DNA of 64,000 bases from Fragilaria crotonensis (lineage: Eukaryota > Bacillariophyta > Fragilariophyceae > Fragilariales > Fragilariaceae): positions 1-64,000 of the forward strand of contig JAKSYS010000076.1 in NCBI GenBank assembly GCA_022925895.1, written 5' to 3'. Every line of letters begins with the position of its first letter. Positions within the stretch are counted from its first letter, which is position 1. The position numbers and the translations under genes are program-made. Of this stretch, positions 31,993 through 43,748 are shown piece by piece. The notes under the pieces were generated by a model. The model was not told the origin of the DNA and made no database searches. It saw only the letters and a list, made by a program, of their open reading frames with translations.

Positions 31993-34878
31993 GGTTCTTA
32001 TTCCTAAGGAGGAACATGCGATCTCTGTCGAACGCACCAACAACAAATAATAGATTCCAATGCGACCAGGCCAAACCAGCAGCTGCGTCACTTGCTTTCA
32101 ACAATGCATCAGGAATTCTACTCTGTATGCATATGTAGCTCTTCAGGTTTGACCAAGAAGAATTTGAAAAAGCAGAAGTAGACAACCAGCTTTCTGGGTT
32201 CTGCGAATTCGGGCGATGCGTCACACGACAGGCCTCATCATCTCACAGGCCTTTCAAATCACCAATTAGGCATCGAATGTCTGAGAAGAAAATCCGGGTT
32301 CTTAATGCACCTTGGGATAGGGAGGATGCAGGCTTCTCAACACAACACCCCCCAATGTATATAATAATATAATGAGTGCTTCACATCGTCACCAATCCGT
32401 TTGCATCAGGAGCTCATCACTAGAGTCCACCCTTCCTGAGGAGGCGGATACGATTTTGTGCCTCAATTGTGTTGAAGGCAAATTCCCTGAAACGCACACA
32501 ACAAGTTTCATATGCTAGGGTACAAGAATCCTTACCACAACTGGTACAAAACATACAACACATAAAATGTTTACTGGTAGGGGAGATTTTAAAAATGAAT
32601 TGGAGGAATGACCCCCATGCAGGGCCAGTATACTAGCTAGTATAAGAAATCCATACCCTTCAAAAGACCACTGGCTGCTTGCAAAATAGATTGCAACTAG
32701 ACTTGTTTCTATGAGTTTGCTTCATTGCAGGATCCGTGAAAAGCACCCTCACTGCATGCAAACCAAGAATGCTTAATTCAGTATACATACAGCTTTAACC
32801 AAAATGGATGTTGTACAATTTAGTTGGAGGAGCACTCCTGTACATGTGTTGTAGTGCAATCTTGGTGCATCTACCATTTTACTAGTACATCATTATCAGC
32901 AAAGCAAAATAAGACAACTGCTTCAATGACTTTGTGTGAATTCTTGCCTGCAAGCCACCACTGTGATTTGATGATTGTCTAATTCAATGTAGCTCCCCAG
33001 AGATGCAACTGGAAAGGAGTGTGTCAGACGTCACCAGCAGCAATTGTCATCAGTGTCAGGTGTTAGCACACATCTTAAGTTGCATCAACAACGTGGTATC
33101 TCCTCTGTCCAGCATTCTTGGTCTTCAAAACATCATGAAAGTCGTCCCTGATGGTCCTCCTCTACTACTAAAGGGGGATCATGGTTCTATTTCTTGTATC
33201 TTCCACACTTGTGTTCCCGCCGGGGACTGGTGCTGCAGTGAAGCTTTTGAATGTCTGGATGCCTCACATTTGCAAGTGCACGCTCCCAAAGTGTTCTTAT
33301 TAAGTCCTGTGCAACAGCAGGTATCGTCCCGTGTGGAAATCTCCCTTGTCGTTCACCACGCTCGTTGAGCTCAATCAACAGTCTAGATGATGCAACGCCT
33401 TGTCTCACATGTTAACTCTTTATTTTTCCCTGCTCCAGAAACCTTCAAAGGTCTTAGCTGAGGCTCTTTGTCCAGTGGGTCCATGGTGGCAAGTTATTGT
33501 TGAAAACCTCAGAATTGACAATTATGATGTAACAAAAACTCAATTACGAGGAGCGTTGAGATTAATGTGCCAATATGAGTTCATTCTTGCTGGGGAATGC
33601 AACGCACATGACATTTTTGGGTGATGCCAAGATTCTCCCTATTGAAGGTCAAAGATGGACTGCTTAACCTGGATGAAGTTAGTAATCCTTCAGCTACTGG
33701 ATTGTGCAACTTGTTTTCTGATATTCCTATATTAATACATTGGAGCAAAACTTGTGTTTGCTGTTGAGCTTCAGGTTTTAGAAAACTGGCTGCACATTTT
33801 CAAGATTTTGTCAACTGACCCACTCTTACAAATCCTGCAGTACATTTTCTGAACATTTTGCATGCTGGGTTAGGGATGTGTTTCATGAACATGATACAAG
33901 TTCTATTTTTGTTGTCATATTTGTCCTTTGTATTCTAGCACATGAGAGATATTCATCCTGACAAAAGCAGTGCGGGTTTATGAAGAGTCGTGTGCTTGTA
34001 AGACTTTTCTTTGTCTTGCGTTACTCAAATGTTGTCTGTTTGGGTTAGAAAAGTCACTGTCAGCATTGATGAGCTCCCAGATGGTGCTGTGTTGAAGATG
34101 TTGTTGATGACGTTGGCCATCACTCATCAAGCTGGTGTGGCAACTGACCAGGTAACAGTACCAAAACATGATTAAAAACGATTTGCAACACTTTTGGGGA
34201 ACAATCACCAATAGAACGAAAATTCGAAGTGTCAGTGTAAGCTTGATTTGCAGCATAAGGATGATGAAATTCGAATTGACAATCGCAGTAGTTCGTTACA
34301 GTTTGGAGTTTGGATATGAAACAGGTAAAAAATGCCAGAAAGGCAGATGCCTAGCGGGAGTCAACCTGATGATGAGTTCTTGCGGCAGCACGAGCAGCCA
34401 GTGACTTAAGCAGCATCTTCTGAAGATGCAGCAAGGACCGAGTGGCAGCGGTGTTGTGGATTCTTGACATTGGTGGTACCGATTGTCAATGCGCCCGACT
34501 TCGCAAAACTAAATCCAGCAATCCTCATGCTGGACCGCCTATGAGTTGGTGGTGGACGACGCGATAGTTCCTTCTGTTGACCTACTAGCTTGATTCTTGC
34601 TTAATACACTATCTACTAGCACAACATGAACACAAGAGAGAGAAAATCATCAGTTTTGTGATGTCTCGTCTCTCTCTCGCGCGCGCGTTGGATTCTATTC
34701 CCAGTCCTGTCACCATGACACCACGGACGCCTCCCTCCATCGTCCTCGGAGTCACGATCTACCTACCAACATCATACCCATCAAGCTTTGGGGCACATGG
34801 TTCGAAAGTAGATGAGACCCGAGTCTATCATTACATCATCATGGAGTGACGGTTGGTGCCGTGGCGATATTTCGCCAC
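31993..34878. other. Gene-poor AT-rich stretch
   Basis: No supported gene. From 32350 on the DNA is AT-rich with TGCA/CATGC words, like other deserts of this window. 34665-34690 is a small simple repeat (TCTCTCTC then CGCGCGCG). A divergent promoter for the CtpA gene should lie in 31993-32350. Confidence 0.4.
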
Positions 34879-35319
34879 TCACGTCCACGGTGAGCCGCAT
34901 TGGCGATATTGAAGATTCCAAATGGTAACGGTGGTGAGGGCGATGCGAATCACCGGGATGGTCCACCAATGCGAGAGTTGTCGGTCGCGACCCGTCAAGA
35001 TGAGAATGTACCTCCACGACACGGGCATGTACAACAAGAAGATGTACCAATTGTAGATATTGGGGCATTGCCACAAGAAGACATAAAAGGCGTAGAGCGG
35101 AAAAAGGTAGCCGGGCCAGGGAATGATGCCCATTTTGAATGTTGGGGTCAGAATGTTTGTGTAGTAGTTCCGCAAGGCTTCGTTAGTCTTGGGCGAGGGT
35201 GCAAAGCACCATTGTAGATCGTGGTATGAGTCCGCGCTCATGAGGACAAAGCCGAGAGGAAGAAAGGCACACATCGTGTCAGAACAATGCTCTTGTTCAC
35301 GGAGGAGTGATTCGAACAT
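34879..35319 (-). CDS. Hypothetical multi-pass membrane protein, 146 residues
   Basis: ATG at 35319. I do not recognise the family. Hydrophobic stretches at about residues 16-30, 62-85 (IIPWPGYLFPLYAFYVFLWQ) and 88-108 (IYNWYIFLLYMPVSWRYILIL), and a weaker one near 120-137, suggest three to four membrane helices. It is rich in Trp, Tyr and Pro at the membrane edges. No known motif. Single exon. It is followed downstream by a simple-repeat spacer. The composition favours a real gene. Confidence 0.5.
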   Translation of the reverse strand: MFESLLREQEHCSDTMCAFLPLGFVLMSADSYHDLQWCFAPSPKTNEALRNYYTNILTPTFKMGIIPWPGYLFPLYAFYVFLWQCPNIYNWYIFLLYMPVSWRYILILTGRDRQLSHWWTIPVIRIALTTVTIWNLQYRQCGSPWT

Positions 35320-36286
35320 GGTTGTGTTGAAGGTTCAAAGTTGATGGCAAACTCTGGGAATCTGAAAAAAATGAGAAGCAAACTGTCAGAGATGCTTGAT
35401 CTGCGAATTCCAAGTTCGAATCAAGCGCCAATCAATCTAATTGAATTGATCCCGGTTCTGGTTGCAGGGTTGGAGGTTGGAGGTAAAGCACTGCAAAGTA
35501 GTACTACAACGTCGTAGGAACGCAATGCAAGAAGAGATGCAAGGTGTACTCCTGCTCGTATATGTACCTGGTTGTCATTCTAATTCGTTTTATCAAGTGA
35601 AAGAAAGCGAAGAGTTGAATGCCAGACTACATGTCACATGTCACTAACAATGACGTCTGTCAGCCATCACGCGCCTTCAGACTTCAGATCCTGAGAGAAT
35701 GGTGTCTGCTGGTCCCGAAGGCCAGACCAATTCAGTATCTAGTTCTCCAGTAACGTACACTATCTAGTGCCAGTATGTAGCTACAGTAGACTGCAAATAT
35801 GTATATTGTATGTCATAGTACATGTACTGTACATCTGTACATACATACTCCACTCCAAAATTAGGCGGAGCTTCGAGTTCAAAATGCAGTATGTCGGTAC
35901 TGGTACACAACGGATTCCGGGTGCGCTATGATACCAGTACAGTGTACAGGTAGAAAATACCTGTAGAAATACTGAACCTCTTCTTTTCGTGTAGGAACTA
36001 CCGTAGTGCTACCAGTCGTCGCAGGTCGCAGCTGGTGCAGTACCGGTACTGTATGCAAAGCCTCCACCACAGAGTACGCACGCACCACACACAAACCACA
36101 AACACATCGCACATCACACAAATACAAACAAGTAATCAGTACAAGTACTCGGACGATTCTCGGCATTCACGCTTTCTGGAGAGACGGTGATGCTTGGACG
36201 AGGTACAGTTATCCGAGTTGTGCATTGATTATTATCAATACACTACAAACGATCCGCTGGCGCAGTAATCAGCCTTATTGACCACA
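35320..36286. promoter_or_regulatory. Divergent spacer with GTAC-rich stretch
   Basis: It lies between two divergent starts. 35745-36060 is dense in GTAC words (CATAGTACATGTACTGTACATCTGTACATACATACTCC region). No gene is supported. Confidence 0.4.
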
Positions 36287-37706
36287 ATGTCAGAAGATAA
36301 CTCAAACACAAACGAGCGCCCGCCAATGCAGGGCTCCGAACAGGACATTATTGAAATGCTGAAGCGCAACTATTTGGACGGAACGCATAATCGTCCATCG
36401 AATCGACACGCTTTCTGGGACACACAGGTGAGTCGTCCTGGTGAGATCGCATGGATCAATGAAGCGTAAAACATGAACTAGAGTGGCTAGGAGTGGTTAG
36501 TCCAACACCCGTTCGAGGTTCAAAGTTCAAACTAACATAATTATTTCCTCTCGCCCACACTGTTCTCGTCTTTGTTTTTGATTCACAGCCGATGCCTCAC
36601 ACGGGAGTTCAAGTGGAGGGACCAATCGAACCAGATAAAGCGGCGGAAGAAATTCGTCAAGAGCCGTATTCAATGCCTCCTGGATTTGTTTGGGCATCCC
36701 TCAATGTTGATGAATCGGATCAACTTCAAGAACTCTACGATCTATTGGCAAACAATTACGTCGAAGACGATGATGCTCTCTTCCGATTCGATTACTCGAA
36801 AGAATTCCTTAAGTGGGCTTTAACTCCTCCAGGGTACAAGTTGGACTTTCTTTTGGCAGTTCGGGCCGAGAAATCAGGAAAACTAATCGCGTTCATTTCC
36901 GCCATACCAGCCACAGTTCAAGTCCACGAGAAGCCACCTGTCAACATGGTGGAAATCAACTTTCTTTGTGTCCACAAAAAACTGCGCACAAACGTTTGGC
37001 TCCCGTCTTGATCAAGGAAATCACACGCCGCGTCAACCTCACTGGAACTTTCCAGGCTGTCTACACAGCCGGAGTCGTCTTGCCCGTTCCTGTCGCGTCG
37101 GCGCGGTATCACCACCGGAGCCTCAATCCCAAAAAGCTCGTCAGCGTGGGATTTTCACGCCTCGCCCCCCGCATGACCCTGGCACGGCTGGCCAAATTGT
37201 ACAAGCTGCCGACAGAGACCGCCACTGTGGGATTAATGCCCATGGAAGAGAGGCACGTGCCTGCTGTCACCACACTGTTGACCACGTACTTGAAGAAATT
37301 CAAGCTTCGTGTCATCTTCTCAGAGGACGACGTTGGTCATTGGTTGCTCCCGCGTGCCAAAGTTATTGACTCGTTCGTGGTGGAGAATGACAAGGGGGTA
37401 GTTACTGACTTGTGTTCGTACTATCACCTTCCGTCCACGATTTTGGGCCGTGACGATACACTCTTTGCGGCATATTCATACTACAATATCGCAACGTCGG
37501 TTAGTTGGATTGATTTGATGAAGGACTGCTTGGTTTTGGCAAAGAAGGAGGGTGCCGACGTCTTCAACGCACTCAACCTGATGGACAACGACGAATTTTT
37601 GAAGGAACTGAAATTCGGATTGGGTGATGGAAACCTGCAGTACTATCTTTATAATTGGGCTTGTCCAACCATGGAATCCAAGGAAATCGGCATCGTGTTG
37701 TTGTAG
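36287..37706 (+). CDS. NMT: Glycylpeptide N-tetradecanoyltransferase (N-myristoyltransferase)
   Basis: Exon 1 36287-36427 and exon 2 36589-37706 (161-base intron, GTGAGT donor, phase 0); about 419 residues, normal for NMT. NMT landmarks are FWDTQ/PMPHTG across the splice, PPGFVWASLNVD, EFLKWALTPPGY, VEINFLCVHKKLR, RLAPVLIKEITRRVNLTG, AVYTAGVVLPVPV, YHHRSLNPKKL, SFYLP-like SYYHLPST, and the C-terminal GDGNLQYYLYNW...IGIVLL. The enzyme attaches myristate from myristoyl-CoA to N-terminal glycines in the cytosol, and the C-terminal carboxylate is the catalytic base. One base is lacking at about 36991 (ACAAACG where ACAAAACG would keep frame between KKLR and KRLAP). The flanks are perfectly conserved, so this is probably a sequence error. 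Confidence 0.9.
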
Positions 37707-40700
37707 AAGCGTGCCCGAACGAGATGAAGCGGAATTTGATTTTCACTGGTTTGTCAGCGCTGCCTACTCACCTTCAAACTTCCGAACCAGATACTACCTC
37801 CATTTGCGTTACTACAGTATTATTCCAAGTATAACTTAAGCAAATACAACGTCAACATTTAGAGAGCATGTTGTAGACAATCACTCCGGACGCCGGCCTG
37901 CTGCTCAGAATGGGAAGAGTGATGCTACGGTGTGGGAACACTTTCTTTTCGCAGACAAACTTACCACGCAATGTAAACTACAATGAAATGAATATCCTGT
38001 TTGGTATCCGTAGAACATCAGCTCACCTTGTCGGATCCACCTCCGGCGTCATGGTTGGAAAACGAAGAAGGCAAGCCATAGCGGTGGCGCAAGTATGAGC
38101 AAGATAATTCAACGTCGTTTCAAGCCCTCTTTGCTCTTATTACCTGTAACAATTCACCCTTGATTGCAGGTGGTGGTGATTCTATGACCGAGCCTACAAT
38201 GGAAATGCTCATGATAAAACTGTGTTTTGGAGGCAATGATGACAGGAACAGTTTTGTCTGCTATGCAGATTAATTTCTTCTTAGTTACTACTAATTTGAT
38301 TACCATGGCAGCAGCGGGTGGACCTCAACCTCCTGGTATTGACAGTGGTGCACTTGTGAAGGTTACAGCACTCTCTGATCCTCGAAATCTACATCAACAA
38401 GGAACCATCCAAATATTGGTTGGATATGACTTTATTGAGAAAGTGACTGATTTACCATTGCTGCGAGGACGCCATGCTGAGACGTTCTAGGAAGAATTGA
38501 CTAATCTTAAAAGGATGCAAACATCACTGATGTTAAGTCAAGTACCATGCAAGAACTTTTCATTATTCCCTCTAGGAACAAATCATTATTACATTCTATG
38601 GAGTCTCAGTGTAATGTTCCTGTACAGGGCTTTATTTTGCCTTCGGGGGTGATGGGCGTGGGGTGAACACCGGAATGACCCGAACGCATTTTCTGCTGTT
38701 TCTCTCGCCCTCAATGCCTGTGGTAGGTGGCAACAAAGCAAGGCGATGAGAGTTGTGGAACATATTGGCGCGACGCTGAAGACATAGTTTGTGATTCTTG
38801 AGAATTGCAAGGCTGCAAAGATCATTGCGCTGAACGTGGTCGGTGGGTGCGCGAGACGCAATGCATCCATTTTGTTGAAGCTGGAGTGGGTAGGAACAAT
38901 GTTCTTTGTTGGCGCGAAGTCCTGAATTCATGGGTGACGGAGCAAACAAGTTTGTGACGACGAGTTGCGAGAAGCAACGACGATGGTTGTGAGTGAATGG
39001 AGTGGAGGGAACGGTCAGGTTATCGGGGGATTTCATCAACAACTTTGGCAGCCAAAGCAAAAGAAAGAGAAGGGTTGTCCAGACGGTGGGCGCAAGTGCA
39101 AGCATTAGCTGACTGAGCACAACTTGGTGAAGACTGTTGATGACCCATGCCAAAATGGTGAACCAAGGAATGGCAGATGCTTAATAGATAGCCAAGTGAA
39201 ACAAATTAGGAACAATGGCAGAAATAACAAGGGACAAGGCAAGAAGTAACCAGGCGTTAGATCCTCTGACAAGAATCACCAGAGCATGCAAGAAAGGGAG
39301 TTGCTGTTCAATGTGACAGGGAGTCAAACATCCAAATGGAAGGATGTGGCATTAACATGCTGAGATTTGCCCTAATTGTATTTAGATGGAGCAGAAGCAG
39401 GAGAGCAATGCTCACCACCAGCATGAGTGGCAGAGTGCGTGTGACGTTCCACCAACAACGGCACTTTTCATACCAGTTGAAGGTCATATTATCCTTCATT
39501 TTCTTGAAATTGCAAAATGGTGCACCAGGATCTAATTTTCTTGGTGCAATCCTGATGGGATCCAGATGATTGGGACTTACAAGCAGGAGTGGCAAGTTCT
39601 GGACACTTTTTGCCCAATGACCATCTTTCCTGCACTTGTAAAATTGCCCATTTTGGTTGTGTTTCTGGTCCCGGATGCCTGGGACAGAATTGAGAGATAC
39701 CAGGAGGGATGGTTACAAAAGTAGTCAATGGAGCTTGGACATCTTGTGCACCATGACTTGCCAGAGGCCATTCCTTTCTGTCAAATTGCAGTTGGTACAC
39801 GTCTTTGGCTTGCTTGGTGACAAAAATCTTGGAACATCAATTTCCTGGCAACCATGTGCGCATGAGCACCTGAATATTTCTTGTATCCAATGTGAAGGAG
39901 CACCTGAATGGCTGAGCTTCTGCTTTGTCCAACAAAGATGGAAATGGATGATTTATACATGGTGAGCATCAGGTTGCTTGTGAACATACTGCCCTGCAAC
40001 TGTGAGCTCCTCACATCCTTTCAATAATTGGCAGCAATGGCCTCATGGCGTTCAACGGCTTGCTGGTACTGCATTTGGGTTAATCAATCAACAGATCAAA
40101 TTGGGATGATCACTTTCATCGAAGCCACCACTTTCCAATTCCCATTGCAATCTATTCTATCCCGGAACTAATTACATCAACATCAAGTAGTTTATTGTGA
40201 AGTGCAGCACAACATATCATCCAAATGATAGTTATCTGCAAGTTCACTGTTGTGCATTTTGATACCTGTTTTTGGACCTTCCGACTAGCTACCCTTCAGA
40301 ATGCTGAAGGTACACGCAACATCCTTCTTCAAGGGCACCAGCCGTTATGAGAATCTGATCTCAAATTTGCTGACAAAATCAGAAAATCTCAAGGAGAGGC
40401 TTGCATCAGAAGGATTTGCCATGAATAGTATATCAAGTCAGAATAGTTATCTAGGTATACTGGTGTGCTTAGGTGGACAAAGGCAGCAATATAGGAATGC
40501 AATAATCTATGCTGAAGATCTTCAGGCAAGAAACAAGCTGGCTGATGCATCAAGAAAAATGAAAATTTTGCTTTCACATCTATCGGAGCAAGTCACATCA
40601 GGGAACCTGGCTAAAGTTGGAAGTGAGCATGAGTCAACCTTGTGTGTTTGTATAGTTGTATGGCAGATCCAGATGTAAAATGTCCCAGCTGTAAACTATG

Positions 40701-41405
40701 GAAATTGAAAACTGACACTTCATGTGTTTTGTTGGGTTGGTCCGGTGTCAGAGCTCAAGGCTGCAATGGGTCAAGACAAAGAGATAAAGCTCACAAAACA
40801 AGACAAGCAAGGTCAGGAAACCTCAAACTCTCAGAGTTCATGATTGGAGAGTACTGGTTGTTTCTTCTGGATGAAATCATTGGTAATTGTAGACAAAAAT
40901 GTAAGATAATGCTGACATTAGTGTCCCTGATTATCACGCACAAAGAGTGTACTTCTTAGCTTCCTGCTTGTCAAGATTGACCAACATACCTACTACATCG
41001 ATACAGTTTGACAATCCATTCCATGACAATATTGATGAGGTCTTCTCACAACTTTGAGTCTAGATTATGCACTGATGTCATGCTGCACTGAATACTATGA
41101 TAGCTACTTGTAGCTAGTTGTGCAGAGCAGAACATTACACTACACTTTATGGGTACCACACAATGGATATTGCTAGGTCAAACAAAATGTGCGTCAGCGA
41201 GCAGAACAAACTTCATGGGAGAATACGACGAACGGCTTTATTGAGAACTTATGCTGGGCACCAGACTGAGAGCGACGTTAATAAACAGAGAACGGAACCA
41301 TTCATCCCTCGTGGATGGTATGCTCAATAAGTCACATAAACACAGTTCCTAGTCGCAGCTTTCGCCAGAAGAAACGTAGTCATTCTTGCCCTTACGTTCA
41401 ATTTC
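37707..41405. other. Long AT-rich desert, probably decayed mobile DNA
   Basis: No intact gene. Open stretches (38227-38490 plus, 40301-40678 plus, several on minus 38600-39800) lack recognisable domains. Short Cys/His/Trp clusters on the minus strand near 39400-39800 (NWYEKCRCWW, KSWCTRC) faintly recall copia-type gag regions, but this is not enough for a call. The composition is like the 54.3-57.1 kb desert, which does contain a copia fossil. Confidence 0.35.
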
Positions 41406-43132
41406 CTAGTCGGCGCCTTCGGAGCATACACTCAAACTGCCTTCGTCCTCGTGTTGCTCACTGCTCCGCCCTGCGACCTCACGTATCTCGCCGGGTCGAT
41501 GGAAACGCAGGATACCGTCGGACTCCTCAACACCCAGTATCCGCACGCAATCCGCCCAATACTGCTTGCCGCCGCCTGCGGATGATTTTCTATCCCTCAG
41601 AACGGTGAGATCTCGTCGTAAGGCATCTGGAATGAGTTGGCAGTGAATGCCCAGGTGCGCGATCGCCATGTTTTGAGCTGCTTGATACAATCCATTCAGC
41701 TTCGCGGGATAGTATGTAGCCCCTCGAGTCCTGTGTCGAGGCGGAATTCGGGAACAATGACGGCATCGTATGCCTACTTGGCCTGGGACTATGGGTCTGT
41801 TGCGACCTTGTGCGTTGGATTCGATGTCTTCGTCCTTTGCTTCGAAGATTTCAATCTGTTTCCTCACAAGACATTGGTACGAGGACAAGTTATCGTCGTC
41901 GCAAGACTGCATGTACAAGAGGAGGAGTGGACCGTGATCTACCTCGTCACCATCTTCACCAGGCGCATCATCTCGAGCGTACAGATCTTGGTGCGAGATC
42001 CCCGCGGGCGTCATCGACGAGGCGGCATCCAGGGCTCCCGAATGATGTTTGCGTCCTTGTCTGGCGACTGATAAGGCTACATGCTCACGTTCGTCGATCC
42101 CCACACCGATCGTGAGTCCTGAAGCGTCCGGCGTCGGTAGCTCTTGCACGTTAGCTGAAATTTCTGGAAGTAATCGCTCGCCGGATGATGGTTCCATGCC
42201 TCCTGACGACCCGACCGATAGTGCCTCTTCCATCCAAAGAGAAGGGCGTCCATTAACCGCTCCTGGAATTGGAATTTCATTCCATGGATCAGGAAGATAA
42301 CCACCAATCCCCGCTAACGCAGAACCCATGTTCGAGTAAGGTCCCAAGAATCTACGGTCGAAGGGGATAAGACTTGGGTTCAAGTATATACCAACAGATG
42401 CTACGTCGGGCAACAATTGACCGGTAGAAGCCCGCAAATAACCATCCAGTGAGATCCCACCGTTGGAACCTGATGAATTCCATAAATTAGGAAGCGAAGG
42501 CTGAGATTGGAATCCAGGAAAGTCGAGAGCACCCGGCAACTTGTATTGCTGCTGCTGAAGCCAGGCGGCTCTTTGTGAAAGAAGTTGACGTAGGGATTCA
42601 TCCATGAAAGCACTGGCCCGTTGTTGCAAGATCTGCTGCTGCTGGGCCGAACGAAGGTCTATATGACATAAGAAGTGCGTAAGAAAACGTGTAGACAACG
42701 AAAAGGCAATGCTTCAGTCTCAGCCCAGGTCATGAGCAGGAACAAACGAACTGGATTTCAATGAAGGAGTTGTGGACTCAAGCGATCCTCGATTCTGTGA
42801 CTTCTGCTTCTCGACGGACATTTAGACGATGGGCCAAGCATCGAAAACAGAAGGAACTTGAACATTGTGGCATGTGCTGAACGGATCGGAATCGTGTCTT
42901 ACGACTTACCGAGGCTACGGTAAGCAAGGTTGTGTCCCAGATTCAACGGTGGTTGGTTCCTAAGCCCATGCGTTACACCGTTTCCAAGCCGAGCGATGTC
43001 TGCGACATCATTACACCCATGGGATGGAATGTTGTCGCCATGCCTTCGCTTCTTGGAGTGGGGACGGTTTTCCAGAATGTCGTTACTCGTAGCTTCTGCG
43101 TTCGAACCTCTCCTTGTTGGAGAATCAGACAT
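41406..43132 (-). CDS. Diatom-specific CxxC-domain protein, paralogue A
   Basis: Exon 1 43132-42910 and exon 2 42658-41406 (251-base intron, GTAAGT donor, ATATAG acceptor), 491 residues. The N-terminal part is polar with a nuclear-signal-like basic run (SKKRRHGD), then a Gln-rich stretch after the splice (AQQQQILQQR). The C-terminal 150 residues carry a domain seen repeatedly in diatom proteomes: LYMQSCDDDNLSSYQCLVRKQ, then VGIRCRHC (CxxC), GATYYPAKLNGLYQAAQNMA, CQLIPDALRRDL and GGGKQYWADCVRILGV. The function is unknown. The Cys/His pattern and basic N-terminus suggest a nuclear, possibly DNA-binding protein, but that is inference. A second copy lies 6 kb away at 47448-49355. Confidence 0.8.
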
Positions 43133-43378
43133 GAGACTTCGTTTTTTGGTGTGAGGGGTTATAAAGGCAATGGATGAAGTTCAGCTTGAACTTTTCTCGA
43201 AGTATCAGGTAGCGTCGACCTCGCTAGGGCTGCGATTGCCTTGGCCTCTCTGGCAATTGCAGGCAGATTATAGCAAGGTGCGATGGCCTTGACCAGAACG
43301 CCTGCTTGCGAAAGGCGTTCCCATAGACCGGACGCAACGGTTTGTACGGGGTTCACGTGCTGCCACCTGTGCCACAGG

Positions 43379-43394
43379 CAGGGCTTGTTAGTGA
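43379..43394 (+). repeat. hAT left terminal inverted repeat
   Basis: CAGGGCTTGTTAGTGA, preceded by the target duplication GCCACAGG. It pairs exactly with 46529-46544. Confidence 0.95.
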
Positions 43395-43532
43395 ACCTGT
43401 GACTTAGTGATTTTTTTCACTAACTATCACTAACTAAATAGTTAGTTTCACTATGACTACGCTCTGCCTGCCTTAGTTAATTTAGTAACTAAATAGTCAC
43501 TAAATTCAATATGCACATTTGCTGAGTAATGC

Positions 43533-43575
43533 AGGCTGCGGGCTGCGGACTGCGGACTGCGGACTGCGGACTGCT
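43533..43575. repeat. Short tandem repeat CTGCGGA (7 bp)
   Basis: About five to six units of CTGCGG(A/G) lie inside the hAT element, in the presumed leader of the transposase gene. Confidence 0.85.
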
Positions 43576-43748
43576 CAGAGCAGACGAGTCGTTCAATATT
43601 ATCAAACGGATTTAGAATCCTATATCCGTCACCTTGTCTCTTGTGTCAGCATCCTGCACAATCACAGTAATACACGCTCAGAATTCAATTTGCTTGCTCC
43701 TCTGCCGCCTCACTTGTCAATTCTCACTTGTCATCGGTCGTCGTATTG

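Noticed and set aside
35401-35425. tRNA T-arm look-alike (AAGTTCGAATC)
   Set aside because: No acceptor stem, D-arm or anticodon arm can be folded around it.
36975-36995. Programmed -1 frameshift in the myristoyltransferase (A-run before CTG)
   Set aside because: A shift at the A-run would lose the conserved Leu-Arg that follows. A single missing A further on fits the family exactly.
40301-40678. 125-codon ATG-started stretch in the 38-41 kb desert
   Set aside because: No family match that I know, in DNA that looks like decayed repeats. Left out of the gene list.
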